Source: Aerosticca soli
GTDB lineage: Bacteria; Pseudomonadota; Gammaproteobacteria; Xanthomonadales; Rhodanobacteraceae
NCBI RefSeq assembly: GCF_003967035.1
Contig: NZ_AP018560.1
Coordinates: forward strand, 457,001-521,000
Direction of reading: 5' to 3'
DNA: 64,000 bases
In this document: one piece after another, positions 18,450 through 31,037 of the stretch
How the letters are laid out: each line of letters starts with the position of its first letter
Numbering within the stretch: the stretch's first letter is position 1
Made by a program: the position numbers and the translations under genes
Notes under the pieces: model-generated
Told to the model about the DNA's origin: nothing
Database searches by the model: none
Seen by the model: the letters and a program-made list of their open reading frames with translations, nothing else

Positions 18450-19202
18450 TCAGTTGGCGGTGTAGCCGCCGTCGACCACCAGCTCGGCGCCGTGCACGAA
18501 GGAGGATTCGTCCGAGGCCAGGAACAGCACCGCCTGCGAGACCTCGATCGGCTTGGCCGGACGCTTGAGCAGGGTGGGGCCGAGCAGTTGCTCGAGGTGC
18601 GCCTTGTCGGCCAGCGCCTCGCGCGTCATCGGCGTCTCGATCACGCCCGGGTGGATCGAGTTGACGCGGATGCCGAATGGCGCGAGATCGGCCGCGCAGG
18701 CCTTGGTGAACAGGCGCACCGCGCCCTTGGAAGCCTCGTAGGCGCAGGCGTTGGGCGCGCCGACCAGGCCGTAGATCGAGGAGATGTTGATGATGTTGCC
18801 GCGGCCCGCCTGGCGCATGTGCGGTATCACCGCGCGGGTGCCGAGGAAGGTGCCGCGCACGTTGACCGCGAAGATGCGGTCCCAGTCCTCGTTGGTGGTG
18901 TCCTGCACCGGCTTGCTGATGAGGATGCCGGCGTTGTTGACCAAGACGTCGATGCGCCCGGCGCGTTCGATGATCCTTGCCACCGCGGTGTTCCAGTCGG
19001 CCTCCTGAGTTACGTCGAGCTTCAGGAACTCGGCCTGGCCGCCGCGTTGCCGGATACCTTCGGCCACCGCCTCGCCCAGGGCGATATTCAGGTCGGCGAC
19101 GAACACCCGCGCGCCCTCGGCGGCGAGCAGCTCGCTGTGCGACTGGCCCATGCCCATGGCGGCACCGGTGACCAGGATTATTTTGTCTTTGACGCGTGGC
19201 AT
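18450..19202 (-). CDS. Short-chain dehydrogenase/reductase
   Basis: A 250-residue classical SDR. The NAD(P)-binding motif is TGAAMGMG (residues 12-19); Asp in FVADLNIA favours NAD+. The NNAG motif is near residue 90, the catalytic Ser in INISSIYGLVG near 140 and the YEASK catalytic pair near 156. The C-terminal VHGAELVVDGGYTAN is the usual family end. Similar to cyclopentanol and 3-alpha/20-beta-hydroxysteroid dehydrogenase-like SDRs; the true substrate is unknown. It stands alone between two unrelated genes. Confidence 0.88.
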   Translation of the reverse strand: MPRVKDKIILVTGAAMGMGQSHSELLAAEGARVFVADLNIALGEAVAEGIRQRGGQAEFLKLDVTQEADWNTAVARIIERAGRIDVLVNNAGILISKPVQDTTNEDWDRIFAVNVRGTFLGTRAVIPHMRQAGRGNIINISSIYGLVGAPNACAYEASKGAVRLFTKACAADLAPFGIRVNSIHPGVIETPMTREALADKAHLEQLLGPTLLKRPAKPIEVSQAVLFLASDESSFVHGAELVVDGGYTAN

Positions 19203-19283
19203 AAGACCTCCCGCGAGGTGGCGAAAACCGCCGCCAGCTTAGCCGCCGCGATGTTATGAAATGGCGATACGGCGAACCCTTTG

Positions 19284-19697
19284 TCAGTACTGGGTGACGT
19301 CGGGCAGGCCGCTGGTCAGCCACCAGCGTTTGAGCTTGGCGTCATAGCGCCAGGTCTGCTGGTCGATCACGCTGCGCTCGGTCTGCGTGTGCACGTTGAT
19401 GAGATGGATCCGCACGGTCTGGCGGACCTGATCAGGTCCGTCGGCGATCGGACCGGTATCGTCGTCGTATTCGCTGACGCGAAGCTGCGCATAGCGCGCC
19501 CAGTCCAGAGCGCTCGGTGGATGTTCCGCGCGCAGCTTGGGATCGACGAACTGCTCGGCGGTCTTGAAGTCGCCCCAGCGCAGGGCGTTGGCGTAGGCGT
19601 TGAGCGTGGCGGTCAGGGACTGGTTGCGCTGGTCGCTGGCGCAGCCGGCAACGAGCAGGGCAAGCGTCAGCCAGAGGATCGGCGGCAGGCGGCGCAT
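19284..19697 (-). CDS. Hypothetical lipoprotein
   Basis: A 137-residue protein with a lipoprotein signal: MRRLPPILWLTLALLVAGCASD, lipobox LVAGC, modified Cys at residue 19. The mature part has short helices followed by beta-rich sequence (YAQLRVSEYDDDTGPIADG, VRIHLINVHTQTERSVIDQQTWRYDAKLKRWWLTSG), resembling NTF2-like or DUF4440-like folds, but no family can be named. The Asp at +2 (C-A-S-D has Ala at +2) does not suggest inner-membrane retention. It lies 41 nt after the thioesterase-like gene on the same strand. Confidence 0.7.
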   Translation of the reverse strand: MRRLPPILWLTLALLVAGCASDQRNQSLTATLNAYANALRWGDFKTAEQFVDPKLRAEHPPSALDWARYAQLRVSEYDDDTGPIADGPDQVRQTVRIHLINVHTQTERSVIDQQTWRYDAKLKRWWLTSGLPDVTQY

Positions 19698-19738
19698 CGC
19701 GGGTCCTTGTCCATCGTAGGCCGGGCCATTGTGCCCGA

Positions 19739-20197
19739 TCAGCCGCGCCGCCTGGCGGCGAAGCGCGCCTGGAGCGTGGCCGCCGGAGCGTCCTCGCCCG
19801 GCACCTGCACGAGGACGGGCAGGCTGGCGCGGCCGCGTTCGTCCAGGGCGGCGAAGAACGCCGGCCACGACGCTTCCTCGGCCACCCGCGCCTCGGCGCG
19901 GAAGTCCTGCCACACCGGCGCCAGATAGCGCACCGACGAATCGGCGACGAACACGTCGCAAGCCAGCGAACGGTTCCGCAGCGCAAGCTCCACCAGCCCC
20001 CAGCCGGCCAGCGTCATCAGGCTGACCAGGCTGCCGCCGAAGGCGCAGCCCTTGTCGTTGACGTTGGGTGCGAGCGGCGCGGCCAGGCTCAGGACACCCT
20101 CGCCGCAGTGGTAGAGGCGCACGTCCATGGCACGCGCGAGCGGAATCTCGTCGCGGATGAAGTCGACCAGGGCCTGTGCGGAAGGGTGGGCGTGCAT
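19739..20197 (-). CDS. YiiD C-terminal-type thioesterase domain protein
   Basis: A 152-residue hotdog-like protein. Recognisable features are LVDFIRDEIPLARAMDVRL, the NVNDKGCAFGGSLVSLMTLAGWG motif typical of the YiiD C-terminal (putative thioesterase) family, and CDVFVADSSVRYLAPV. Family members are assumed to act on acyl thioesters; no substrate is known. Start ATG at 20197 removes a long low-similarity upstream extension that overlaps hemD on the other strand. Divergent from hemD with 63 nt between start codons. Confidence 0.82.
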   Translation of the reverse strand: MHAHPSAQALVDFIRDEIPLARAMDVRLYHCGEGVLSLAAPLAPNVNDKGCAFGGSLVSLMTLAGWGLVELALRNRSLACDVFVADSSVRYLAPVWQDFRAEARVAEEASWPAFFAALDERGRASLPVLVQVPGEDAPAATLQARFAARRRG

Positions 20198-20260
20198 GGT
20201 GGCGGCCTCTCGGTGGACGACGCGGGACGCCAGTGTAGGCGGCGCGGCTACACTCTCGCG

Positions 20261-21022
20261 ATGGACCCGGCTGCCGACGACCCCGATCGCCTCGACCTGC
20301 GCGGCCGCACGATCGTCATCACCCGTCCGGTCGGGACCGCCGCCGGGCTCGTCCGCAAGGTGCGCGCCGCCGGCGGCATCCCCGTGCGGCTGCCGGGGCT
20401 CGCGCTGCGTCCGTCGGCCGATCCTGCGGCGCGCGAGGCCTTGCGCATGGCGCTGGCGGCCGACCTCGTCGTATTCACCAGCCCGGCGGCGGTGCGCTAT
20501 GCCGCCCGGCTGGAGCCCCTGCGCCTGCGCGGCGCGGCCTATGCCGTCGGCGCCGGCACCGCGCAGGCGCTCGCCCGCCACGGCATCGCCGCCCGCGTGC
20601 CGACACGGCAGGACAGCGAAGGGCTGCTGGAGCTGCTGCCGGTCGCGTCCTTGCGTGGAAAACGCACGGCACTGGTGGGTGCGGCCGGCGGTCGCGGCTT
20701 GCTGCGCGAGCGGCTGCTGAGCGCCGGCGGCGGCCTTGCCGAGGCGGTGGTCTATCGGCGTCTGCCGGCACGGCTGGATCGGCGACACCTCGACCCGCTG
20801 GCCCGCCTGCCGGCCGACGCACGCGTGCTGGTTTCCAGCGCCGAGGCCCTGGCCAACCTGCAGCACTCGCTGCCGGCGCCGCTCTGGCGCCGGCTCTGCG
20901 CTGCGGTGGCGGTGGCGAGCAGCGCGCGCCTGGCCGCGATCGCGCGTGAAGCCGGCTTCGCACGCGTGGTGATCGCCGCCTCGGCGCGACCGGACGCCCT
21001 GCTCGCCGCCGCCGCGCGCTGA
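20261..21022 (+). CDS. hemD: Uroporphyrinogen-III synthase
   Basis: A 253-residue HemD, which cyclises hydroxymethylbilane to uroporphyrinogen III with ring D inversion. The bilobed fold is visible: VITRPVGTAAGLVRKVRAAGG at the start, VVFTSPAAVRYAA near residue 72, YAVGAGTAQALARHG near 92, and VLVSSAEALANL near 190. Sequence conservation in HemD is low, so the assignment also rests on the following hemX and hemY genes. A TACACT hexamer 7 bp upstream of the ATG could be a -10 element giving a leaderless message. Confidence 0.9.
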   Translation: MDPAADDPDRLDLRGRTIVITRPVGTAAGLVRKVRAAGGIPVRLPGLALRPSADPAAREALRMALAADLVVFTSPAAVRYAARLEPLRLRGAAYAVGAGTAQALARHGIAARVPTRQDSEGLLELLPVASLRGKRTALVGAAGGRGLLRERLLSAGGGLAEAVVYRRLPARLDRRHLDPLARLPADARVLVSSAEALANLQHSLPAPLWRRLCAAVAVASSARLAAIAREAGFARVVIAASARPDALLAAAAR

Positions 21023-21109
21023 CGGCTTGCGCGGCGTGCCGGCTCGGGCCACGCTTGCCTTCACGTCCCGATCATGGGCGGCCCCTGACGGGCTGCTAGC
21101 ATGCCGCGC

Positions 21110-22204
21110 ATGAGTTCTGATCAGCCTCAAGATCCCGCCTCCAGCCAGTCGTCCGACACGCGGCCGCCGCCTGCCCGCGAGACGGTTTCCCGTGGCGGCA
21201 GCCTGGCCTGGGCCCTCTTGCTGTCGCTACTCGCGCTGCTCGGCGCCGGTTATGTCGGCTGGCGGCAATGGCAGCAGGGCCGCGAGGCGGCGCTTGCCCG
21301 CATGCATCTGGCTGCGCTCGATGCACGGCTGAAAACGCTCGAACACGGCCTCAAGGATCGTGGTGCGGAAGACGTCGACACCCGCGACCGTCTCCTCCGC
21401 CTCGAACAGGCCGTACAGCCGCTGCGCGAGAGCCTTTCCGGCCAGGAAACCCGGCTGCGCAACCTCGAGGACGCGGTCGCCCGGCTGGCGCAGAAGAGTC
21501 TCTCCGCGCACGACACGCTGCTGCTGGACGAGGCCGAATCGCTGCTGCGCCTCGGCGAGCAGCGCTATGCGCTATTCCACGACGCCCAGGGTGCCGCGAC
21601 GGCCTATGCGCTCGCGGACCAGGCCCTGGCCGCCGTCAACGACGGCGCCTATTCCGGTGTGCGCCGTAGCCTGGCGGCCGAGCGGCAGGCGCTCCTGGCA
21701 AGCCGGCCGGCGGATCTGGAGACCGGCGTGGCCACGCTCGGGCGCCTGCGCGATAGCGTCGCCACCTGGCCGTTGAAGCCGGCCCTGCCGGCGGACAAGC
21801 GCGGCCACGACGACGGCGCCTGGGCCCGGCTGCTGCATGCCCTGGGCGGCGTCCTCAGCGTGCGTCGCGACGACGGCACGCCGCTGGCGGCCACCGATAC
21901 CACGCTGGCGCGCGAACTCGTCGCGCTCGACCTGGCCCAGGCGCAGGCCGCGCTGCTCGCCCACGACACGCCGGGCGCCGCCGCGGCGTTGCGGCGGGTG
22001 GCCGCCGCGCTCGCGCGTTTCGACGACGCCGATCCCGGCGTGCAGGCCGCCCGCGAGGCGGTGACCGCACTGCTCGCGCAGCTCGCCCCGGCACCGCCGG
22101 TGCGGCTTGGCGGCGCCCTCGCCGAACTGCGCAACCTGCGCGCGGTGCATGCCCTGCAACAGGCGGCGCCGGCACCCGCCGCCTCGACCGGGACGCCGCC
22201 GTGA
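21110..22204 (+). CDS. hemX: HemX-like membrane protein (uroporphyrinogen-III C-methyltransferase family name)
   Basis: A 364-residue protein with a polar N-terminus, one transmembrane helix near residue 30 (LAWALLLSLLALLGAGYVGW) and a long periplasmic helical region with coiled-coil character (MHLAALDARLKTLEHGLKDR onward). It lacks any SAM methyltransferase motif, so the family's database name is misleading; the role in haem synthesis is unproven. Overlaps hemY by 4 nt (GTGA), a sign of translational coupling. ATG at 21110 is preferred; another lies at 21101. Confidence 0.88.
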   Translation: MSSDQPQDPASSQSSDTRPPPARETVSRGGSLAWALLLSLLALLGAGYVGWRQWQQGREAALARMHLAALDARLKTLEHGLKDRGAEDVDTRDRLLRLEQAVQPLRESLSGQETRLRNLEDAVARLAQKSLSAHDTLLLDEAESLLRLGEQRYALFHDAQGAATAYALADQALAAVNDGAYSGVRRSLAAERQALLASRPADLETGVATLGRLRDSVATWPLKPALPADKRGHDDGAWARLLHALGGVLSVRRDDGTPLAATDTTLARELVALDLAQAQAALLAHDTPGAAAALRRVAAALARFDDADPGVQAAREAVTALLAQLAPAPPVRLGGALAELRNLRAVHALQQAAPAPAASTGTPP

Positions 22205-23457
22205 AAGCCTGGCGCTGGGTGCTGCTGCTGGTGGTGATCGCGGCGCTCGCCGCCTTCGCTTGGCCCTGGCTGGCCGAGGATCCGGGCTACGTGCTGGTGC
22301 GTCTGCGCGGCTGGCGGGTGGAGACCACGGCGATCGCCGCGCTGGTCCTGCTGCTCCTGGCCTGGGCGCTCTTGGTGCTGCTGTGGCGTTTGCTCGGCTG
22401 GCCGTTCGGCGCCTTGAACCGGCGTCACCGGCGGATCAGCCGGCGTCGCCTCGGCGAGGGTCTGGTGGCGTTGATGGAAGGCCGCCACGGCGATGCCGAG
22501 CGCGACCTGCAGCGTGCCGCGCGCCTGGAGGCCCTGCGTGGCCCGGCCCTGCTCGCCGCCGCCGAGGCCGCCTCGCGGCGGGGCGAATACGCCCGCGCGC
22601 TGGAAATCCTCGACCAGGCCGGCCAGGCCGCGCCGCGCGCCGCCCGCGTGTTGCGCGCACGCACCCTGCGCCGCGCCGGCAAGCCGGCCGAGGCCTTGGC
22701 CCTGCTCGTCCCGGAAGCCGACGCCCGAACGCTCACGCCCGGCGGCTGGCGGGAACTGGCGCTGGCCGCGCTGGCCGCCGGCGATCTGCGCCGCGCGCGC
22801 AGTGCGCTGGAACCCTTGCGGCAGAGCGGCGCGCTCGGGCCCAAGGCCTATGCCGAACTCGAATCGCGCATCCTCACCGCCAGTCTCGCCGCGGCAGCCG
22901 ACGCCGCCGAGCTCAACACCCTGTGGTCGCAGCTGCCCAAGACCCAGCGGCGCGTGCCCGCGGCGGTGGAAGCCTATGCCCGGCGCGCCATTGCTTTCGG
23001 GCTGCTGCTGCCGGCGATGGACGAACTGGAGGCGGCCCTGCATCGGGAATGGTCGCCGGCCCTGGTCCGTGCCTGGGCCGCACTCGGTGACGTGGACGCC
23101 GCCGCGAGCCTGGCGCGCGCCGAAGGCTGGCTGGCCAGTCATCCCAACGACCCGGCGTTGCTGTACGCGCTGGGCCGGCTCAGCATGAAGCTCGGCCAAT
23201 GGGCCAAGGCGCGCCAGTACCTCGAGCGTGCGTTGGCGCTCGCGCCCGACCCCGCCGCCTGGGAGGCGCTGGCCGACGTGCATGCCGCGCTCGGCGAGTG
23301 GACGCAGGCGCAGGCGGCCTATCGCAATGCGCTCGCGGTGACGCGCGGCGAGAAGGTGGCCGCGCCGCTGGCCGAAGCGCGCCCGGGCGTGATCGATACC
23401 CGCCCGATCGCGCTCGAGGAACGCGACGAACACGGCGTGCCGCGGCTGCGTCCCTAA
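22201..23457 (+). CDS. hemY: HemY protoheme biosynthesis-associated TPR protein
   Basis: A 418-residue inner-membrane protein: two N-terminal helices (WVLLLVVIAALAAFAWPWL and a second near residues 40-65), the basic NRRHRRISRRRLGEGL segment, then tetratricopeptide-like helical repeats to the C-terminus (LYALGRLSMKLGQWAKARQY, WEALADVHAALGEWTQAQAA). Proteobacterial HemY of this type is not the oxygen-dependent oxidase of Bacillus; it is a TPR protein tied to late haem synthesis. GTG start overlapping the hemX stop. The 3' end is 12 nt from rsgA, so rsgA may be in the same transcript. Confidence 0.92.
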   Translation: MKAWRWVLLLVVIAALAAFAWPWLAEDPGYVLVRLRGWRVETTAIAALVLLLLAWALLVLLWRLLGWPFGALNRRHRRISRRRLGEGLVALMEGRHGDAERDLQRAARLEALRGPALLAAAEAASRRGEYARALEILDQAGQAAPRAARVLRARTLRRAGKPAEALALLVPEADARTLTPGGWRELALAALAAGDLRRARSALEPLRQSGALGPKAYAELESRILTASLAAAADAAELNTLWSQLPKTQRRVPAAVEAYARRAIAFGLLLPAMDELEAALHREWSPALVRAWAALGDVDAAASLARAEGWLASHPNDPALLYALGRLSMKLGQWAKARQYLERALALAPDPAAWEALADVHAALGEWTQAQAAYRNALAVTRGEKVAAPLAEARPGVIDTRPIALEERDEHGVPRLRP

Positions 23458-23469
23458 CGAAGGAAGGCC

Positions 23470-24528
<1,059 letters not shown>

Positions 24529-24615
24529 ACCACCGCCCATCGTCGCTCCGGCGAAGTCGCGCGTGGCTTGCCATGCGCTCGGTCCGCTGCGACGAGTCGA
24601 GCCGGGAGTCCCCCC

Positions 24616-25386
24616 ATGTCCCCGATCCATCCCGCTGCCGCGCAAGGCTATGCCGTCCGGGCGGATGCCTATGCCAGCGGACGCCCCGGTTACCCGCCCG
24701 CGGTGCAGGGCTGGCTGCGCGATGCGCTGGGGCTTGGCCCGGGCAAGCGGGCGGTCGACCTCGGCGCCGGCACCGGCAAGTTCACCCCGAACCTGCGGGC
24801 GACCGGTGCGTACGTACTCGCGGTCGAGCCGGTGGCGGCGATGCGCGCGCAACTGCAGCAGCGCCACCCCGGCCTCGCCGTGCTGGGCGCCGCCGCCGAA
24901 CACCTGCCGTTGCCCGATGCCTGCGTGGATGCCGTGGTCTGCGCGCAATCCTTCCACTGGTTTGCGAATCCGGCGGCGCTGGCCGAGATCCGGCGCGTCT
25001 TGAAGCCGGGCGGCGCGCTCGGGTTGATCTGGAACGTACGCGACGAGCGCGTGGACTGGGTGGCCGCGCTCGCCGCCATCGTGGCGCCCTGTGAAGGCGG
25101 GGCACCGCGCTATCACAGCCAGCACTGGCGGAAACTGTTCCCCGCGCCGGGCTTCGGGCCGCTGCGCGAGCAGCGCTTCGCCCACGGCCATCGCGGCCCG
25201 CCCGCGCAGGTGATCCTCGAACGCACCCGCTCGGTCAGCTTCATCGCCGCGCTTGCACCGCAGGCGCAGCAGGCGGTGATGATGAAGGTCCAGGCGCTGA
25301 TCGACGCCACGCCCGAACTCGCCGGCCAGGCGGAAGTCGTCTTTCCCTACGAGACCATGTGCCTCGGTTGCCGCAGGGAACACTGA
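24616..25386 (+). CDS. Class I SAM-dependent methyltransferase
   Basis: A 256-residue methyltransferase of the UbiE/Methyltransf_11 type. The SAM-binding motif is AVDLGAGTGKFTPNL (residues ~46-60), motif II acidic residue in VLAVEPVAAMRAQL, and motif IV in VDAVVCAQSFHWF near 115. Similar proteins resemble trans-aconitate and juvenile-hormone-like methyltransferases; the acceptor here is unknown. Start ATG at 24616 (MSPIHPAAAQGYAVRADAY) matches the family's short leader. Free-standing, 87 nt after rsgA. Confidence 0.85.
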   Translation: MSPIHPAAAQGYAVRADAYASGRPGYPPAVQGWLRDALGLGPGKRAVDLGAGTGKFTPNLRATGAYVLAVEPVAAMRAQLQQRHPGLAVLGAAAEHLPLPDACVDAVVCAQSFHWFANPAALAEIRRVLKPGGALGLIWNVRDERVDWVAALAAIVAPCEGGAPRYHSQHWRKLFPAPGFGPLREQRFAHGHRGPPAQVILERTRSVSFIAALAPQAQQAVMMKVQALIDATPELAGQAEVVFPYETMCLGCRREH

Positions 25387-25512
25387 CGGCGCAGAACGCA
25401 TCCGCCGCCTGACTGCGGCGTTGCGCCAAGGGATGGTAAGGGGCCGGTGTTACCATCGCGCGGCCCCGTCCGCGGGCTTTAGTCCCCCTAGCAAACGGTC
25501 ACCGCCAACGCC

Positions 25513-27801
<2,289 letters not shown>

Positions 27802-28320
27802 CGCCGCGGCCGGCGCGCTTCTTGCCGCACGATCGCCACCATATCGATCGTATGGGGCCGGTCTTTGAGCGTGCGGCCGCACGGTGACCGAACCTTGGTC
27901 AATGTCTGCCAGGTTGGCACGCCAGCCCCGTTTCTGCTCGCCGGGAGTGGGCGAATGGAAGGCCCAGGACCAGCATTTACAGGGCGACGAGGAATGGTGC
28001 GCGATGAAGTCATTTTGCTGCAAAGCAGCATGTTTTGGCTGCCCTCAAAGAAGCCGTTCGCGGAACCTTGCGGTCAGGTCTTCGCCGCTACGGTGGCGGC
28101 TTGCATGGCCGGGTCGTGGATCGGCATGGATCTTCCCTGAGACGCCGCGTTGCGGCAGACCAAAGCGGGGCTTTTGGCAAGTCATCAAGGGGATGGGGCC
28201 CATACCACTCGGACGGTCGCGCAAGGGGTCGGCGGCTGGTCGCTGGTGACGCACGCGGCAGGGGAAAATAGCCCGGCGCCGGTCGCTGGCATCGGCCGAA
28301 GGTTCTGCTAGGTTGGAAGC
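27802..28320. other. Intergenic region maeB-pyk, no gene recognised
   Basis: A 519-nt stretch with open frames in several phases but no recognisable protein. It has lower GC than its neighbours in places (for example around 27970-28040). It contains a perfect 14-bp palindrome CGTGCGGCCGCACG at 27870-27883. The pyk promoter should lie near its right end but no strong hexamers stand out. Confidence 0.4.
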
Positions 28321-29793
28321 ATGACTACCGAAAATTCGCTGCGTCGCACAAGAATCGTCGCCACCCTCGGGCCCGCCACCGACGCGCCGGGCATGCTGGA
28401 GAAAATCCTCGTCGCCGGGGTGGACATCGTCCGGCTCAACCTTTCCCACGGGCAGCCGCAGGATCACCGCATGCGCGCCGCCGCGGTCCGCGAGCTGGCG
28501 CAGAAACTCGGCCGCGAGGTCGGCGTGCTGGCTGATCTGCAGGGGCCGAAGATCCGCATCGAGACATTCGCCAACGGCCCGGTGGAACTCAAGGTCGGCG
28601 ATCCGTTCGTGCTCGACTGCTCGCCCGACGCGCCGCCGGGGGATGCCACGCGCGTGGGCGTGAGTTACTACGGCCTGCCCGGCGACGTGTCACCCGGCGA
28701 CGTGCTGCTGCTCGACGATGGCCTCATCGCGCTCAAGGTGGAGCGTGTGGCCGGCCAGGAGATCCACTGCCGGGTGCTGGTGGGCGGGCGGCTGTCGAAC
28801 CGCAAGGGGCTCAACCGCCAGGGCGGCGGCCTCTCGGTCAATGCGCTTTCGGACAAGGATCGCGCCGACATCAAGCTGGCCGCCGAGATCGGCGCCGACT
28901 TCCTGGCGGTGTCCTTCGTGCGCACCGCCGCCGACATGCACGAGGCCCGCCGCCTGCTGCACGAGGCCGGTGGCAATGCCTCGCTGGTGTCCAAGATCGA
29001 GCGTGCCGACGCCATTCCCGTGCTCGGCGAGATCATCGACGCCTCCGACGTGGTGATGGTCGCGCGCGGCGATCTCGGCGTGGAAATCGGCGACGCCGAG
29101 CTGCCCGGCCTGCAGAAGAAGATCATCCGCGAGACGGTGGCGCGCAACCGCGCGGTGATCACCGCCACGCAGATGCTGCAGTCGATGGTGCGTTCGCCCA
29201 TCCCCACCCGCGCCGAGGTGCTCGACGTCGCCAACGCGGTGATCGACGGCACCGACGCGGTGATGCTGTCGGAGGAGACCGCCGCCGGCGCGCATCCTGA
29301 CCTTGCCGTCGCCGCGATGGCGCGCATCTGCCTGGGCGCCGAGCGCCAGTTCGAGCCCAAGGAAGACCTCACCGCCGCCGGCCACCGTCTCGACCGCACC
29401 GACCAGGCGATCGCCCGCGCGGCGATGCTGCTGGCCAATGCCATCGGCGTGCGCGCGATCGTGGCACTGACCGAGTCGGGCGCCACCGCGCAATGGCTGT
29501 CGCGCTACCGCAGCGCGGTGCCGATCTATGGCCTGTCGCCGTTCGCCGAGGCGCGCCGCCGCATGCTGGTGCTGCGCGACGTGCAGCCGGTCGCCTACCG
29601 CAATGCCGGCGAGACCATGGCCGCGGCCACCCGCGGCGCGATCGCGTTGCTGTTCTCGCAGGGCAGGCTCGCCGAAGGGGACCGCGTGATCGTGACCCAC
29701 GGCGATCGCGTCGGCCAGGGCGGCGGCACCAACACGCTCAAGCTGCTTTCGGTGGGCGCGAGCGGCGAGGTCGAGAGTCTGCGCGACCTGTAA
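28321..29793 (+). CDS. pyk: Pyruvate kinase
   Basis: A 490-residue pyruvate kinase, making pyruvate and ATP from phosphoenolpyruvate and ADP. Motifs: the N-terminal RRTRIVATLGPATDAPGMLEK, VRLNLSHG, the B domain near residues 70-170, VSFVRTAADM, the active-site Lys in SLVSKIERADA, and VMVARGDLGVEIG. The C-terminal regulatory domain ends with VIVTHGDRVGQGGGTNTLKLL. Length is slightly above the usual 470-480. Confidence 0.96.
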   Translation: MTTENSLRRTRIVATLGPATDAPGMLEKILVAGVDIVRLNLSHGQPQDHRMRAAAVRELAQKLGREVGVLADLQGPKIRIETFANGPVELKVGDPFVLDCSPDAPPGDATRVGVSYYGLPGDVSPGDVLLLDDGLIALKVERVAGQEIHCRVLVGGRLSNRKGLNRQGGGLSVNALSDKDRADIKLAAEIGADFLAVSFVRTAADMHEARRLLHEAGGNASLVSKIERADAIPVLGEIIDASDVVMVARGDLGVEIGDAELPGLQKKIIRETVARNRAVITATQMLQSMVRSPIPTRAEVLDVANAVIDGTDAVMLSEETAAGAHPDLAVAAMARICLGAERQFEPKEDLTAAGHRLDRTDQAIARAAMLLANAIGVRAIVALTESGATAQWLSRYRSAVPIYGLSPFAEARRRMLVLRDVQPVAYRNAGETMAAATRGAIALLFSQGRLAEGDRVIVTHGDRVGQGGGTNTLKLLSVGASGEVESLRDL

Positions 29794-29862
29794 GCCGTGG
29801 CCAACGGCCGTGCCGCCGGCATGGCGCACGGCGGCGGTGTCGGCTTGGGATGAGTACAAGCC

Positions 29863-29900
29863 GCGCGGCCTTCATGCGCGTATATGCGTGGAGGCCGCGC
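29863..29900. repeat. Long imperfect hairpin between pyk and the GT2 gene
   Basis: GCGCGGCCT (29863-29871) pairs with AGGCCGCGC (29892-29900), and the inner bases continue pairing with G-T wobbles for a stem of about 16 bp around the loop GCGTATA. No T-run follows, so it is not a standard intrinsic terminator. Confidence 0.55.
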
Positions 29901-30030
29901 CGCGTGCGGCTCTCGCCATTGGCGCTCGATGCGCGGCGTTTGGCATTCCAAGGCGTTTTGGATGCGCGGCGCACGTGCGCGGCCGCGGCCCCAGGCTATG
30001 ATCGGGCATCAACCCGGGGGAAAGCGCTGC

Positions 30031-30885
30031 TTGGACCGCATCAGCATCATCCTGCCCGCCAAGAACGAAGCCGCCGCGCTGGCCGGGCTGTTACCGCGCC
30101 TGCGCGGGCTTTATCCGCAGGCGGAAATCCTCGTCGTCGACGACGGCTCCACCGACGCCACCCGGCAAGTCTGCGCGGAGGCCGGCGTGCGTTGCCTTTC
30201 CTCGCCCTACGCGATGGGCAATGGCGCGGCGATCAAGCGCGGTGCACGCGCGGCCACCGGCGAGGTGCTGGTGTTCATGGACGGCGACGGCCAACACGAT
30301 CCGGCCGACGTCGCGCGCCTGCTCGCCAAGTTGGAAGAGGGTTACGACATGGCCGTCGGTGCACGCGACTGGGGCAGCCAGGCCGGCGTCGGCCGCGGCG
30401 TGGCCAACACCTTCTACAACTGGCTCGCCAGCCGCATGACCGGGCACCCGGTGGCCGATCTGACCTCCGGCTTTCGCGCCGTGCGTGCGGACAAGTTCCG
30501 CGAATTCCTCTACCTGCTGCCCAACGGCTTCAGCTATCCGACCACCTGCACCATGGCGTTTTTCCGCAGCGCCTACCCGGTGGCCTACGTGCCGATCAAG
30601 GCCGCCGCGCGCGTGGGCAAGAGCCACATCCGCCCGTTCAAGGATGGCCTGCGCTTCCTGCTCATCATCTTCAAGATCGCCACGCTGTATTCGCCGCTGA
30701 AACTGTTCGCGCCGGCCGCCTTGGTGTTCTTCCTGCTCGGCTGCCTCAACTACGCCATCACCTTCCTGCACAGCGGCCGGCTGACCAACATGAGCACGCT
30801 GCTGTGGAGCGCGGCGGTGATCGTGTTCCTGATTGGCCTGGTCTCCGAGCAGATCACCATGCTGATGTACCGGCGCGATGGGTGA
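30031..30885 (+). CDS. Glycosyltransferase family 2, polyprenyl-phosphate sugar synthase-like (DPM1/ArnC/GtrB type)
   Basis: A 284-residue GT2 enzyme with a GT-A catalytic domain and two C-terminal transmembrane helices (LKLFAPAALVFFLLGCLNY and LWSAAVIVFLIGLVSEQI). Motifs: ISIILPAKNEAAALAGLLP, VVDDGSTDAT, and the metal-binding VFMDGDGQHDP. This layout is that of enzymes that load a sugar onto undecaprenyl or dolichyl phosphate, which then serves GT-C transferases. TTG at 30031 is chosen because GGGGGAAAG lies 7 nt upstream and the protein then starts MDRISIILPAKNE as in the family; ATG at 29998 is the alternative. First gene of the glycan/pilin region. Confidence 0.85.
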   Translation: MDRISIILPAKNEAAALAGLLPRLRGLYPQAEILVVDDGSTDATRQVCAEAGVRCLSSPYAMGNGAAIKRGARAATGEVLVFMDGDGQHDPADVARLLAKLEEGYDMAVGARDWGSQAGVGRGVANTFYNWLASRMTGHPVADLTSGFRAVRADKFREFLYLLPNGFSYPTTCTMAFFRSAYPVAYVPIKAAARVGKSHIRPFKDGLRFLLIIFKIATLYSPLKLFAPAALVFFLLGCLNYAITFLHSGRLTNMSTLLWSAAVIVFLIGLVSEQITMLMYRRDG

Positions 30886-31037
30886 GCGTGCGGCCTTGGC
30901 CACGCGCGGTCATCTCCGTAGCGTCATGGCGAGCTCCGTCGGCCATGGCAATCCAAAGGTCCGAAGTTCGATTCGATGTACCAGGCGCAATAGGTGAAAT
31001 ATCCAAAGCGGTTAGGTTTTTGGTATAGTCGACCCCC

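Noticed and set aside
27865-28140. Possible small gene of 91 codons between maeB and pyk
   Set aside because: No ribosome-binding site, no recognisable motif, and competing frames overlap it.
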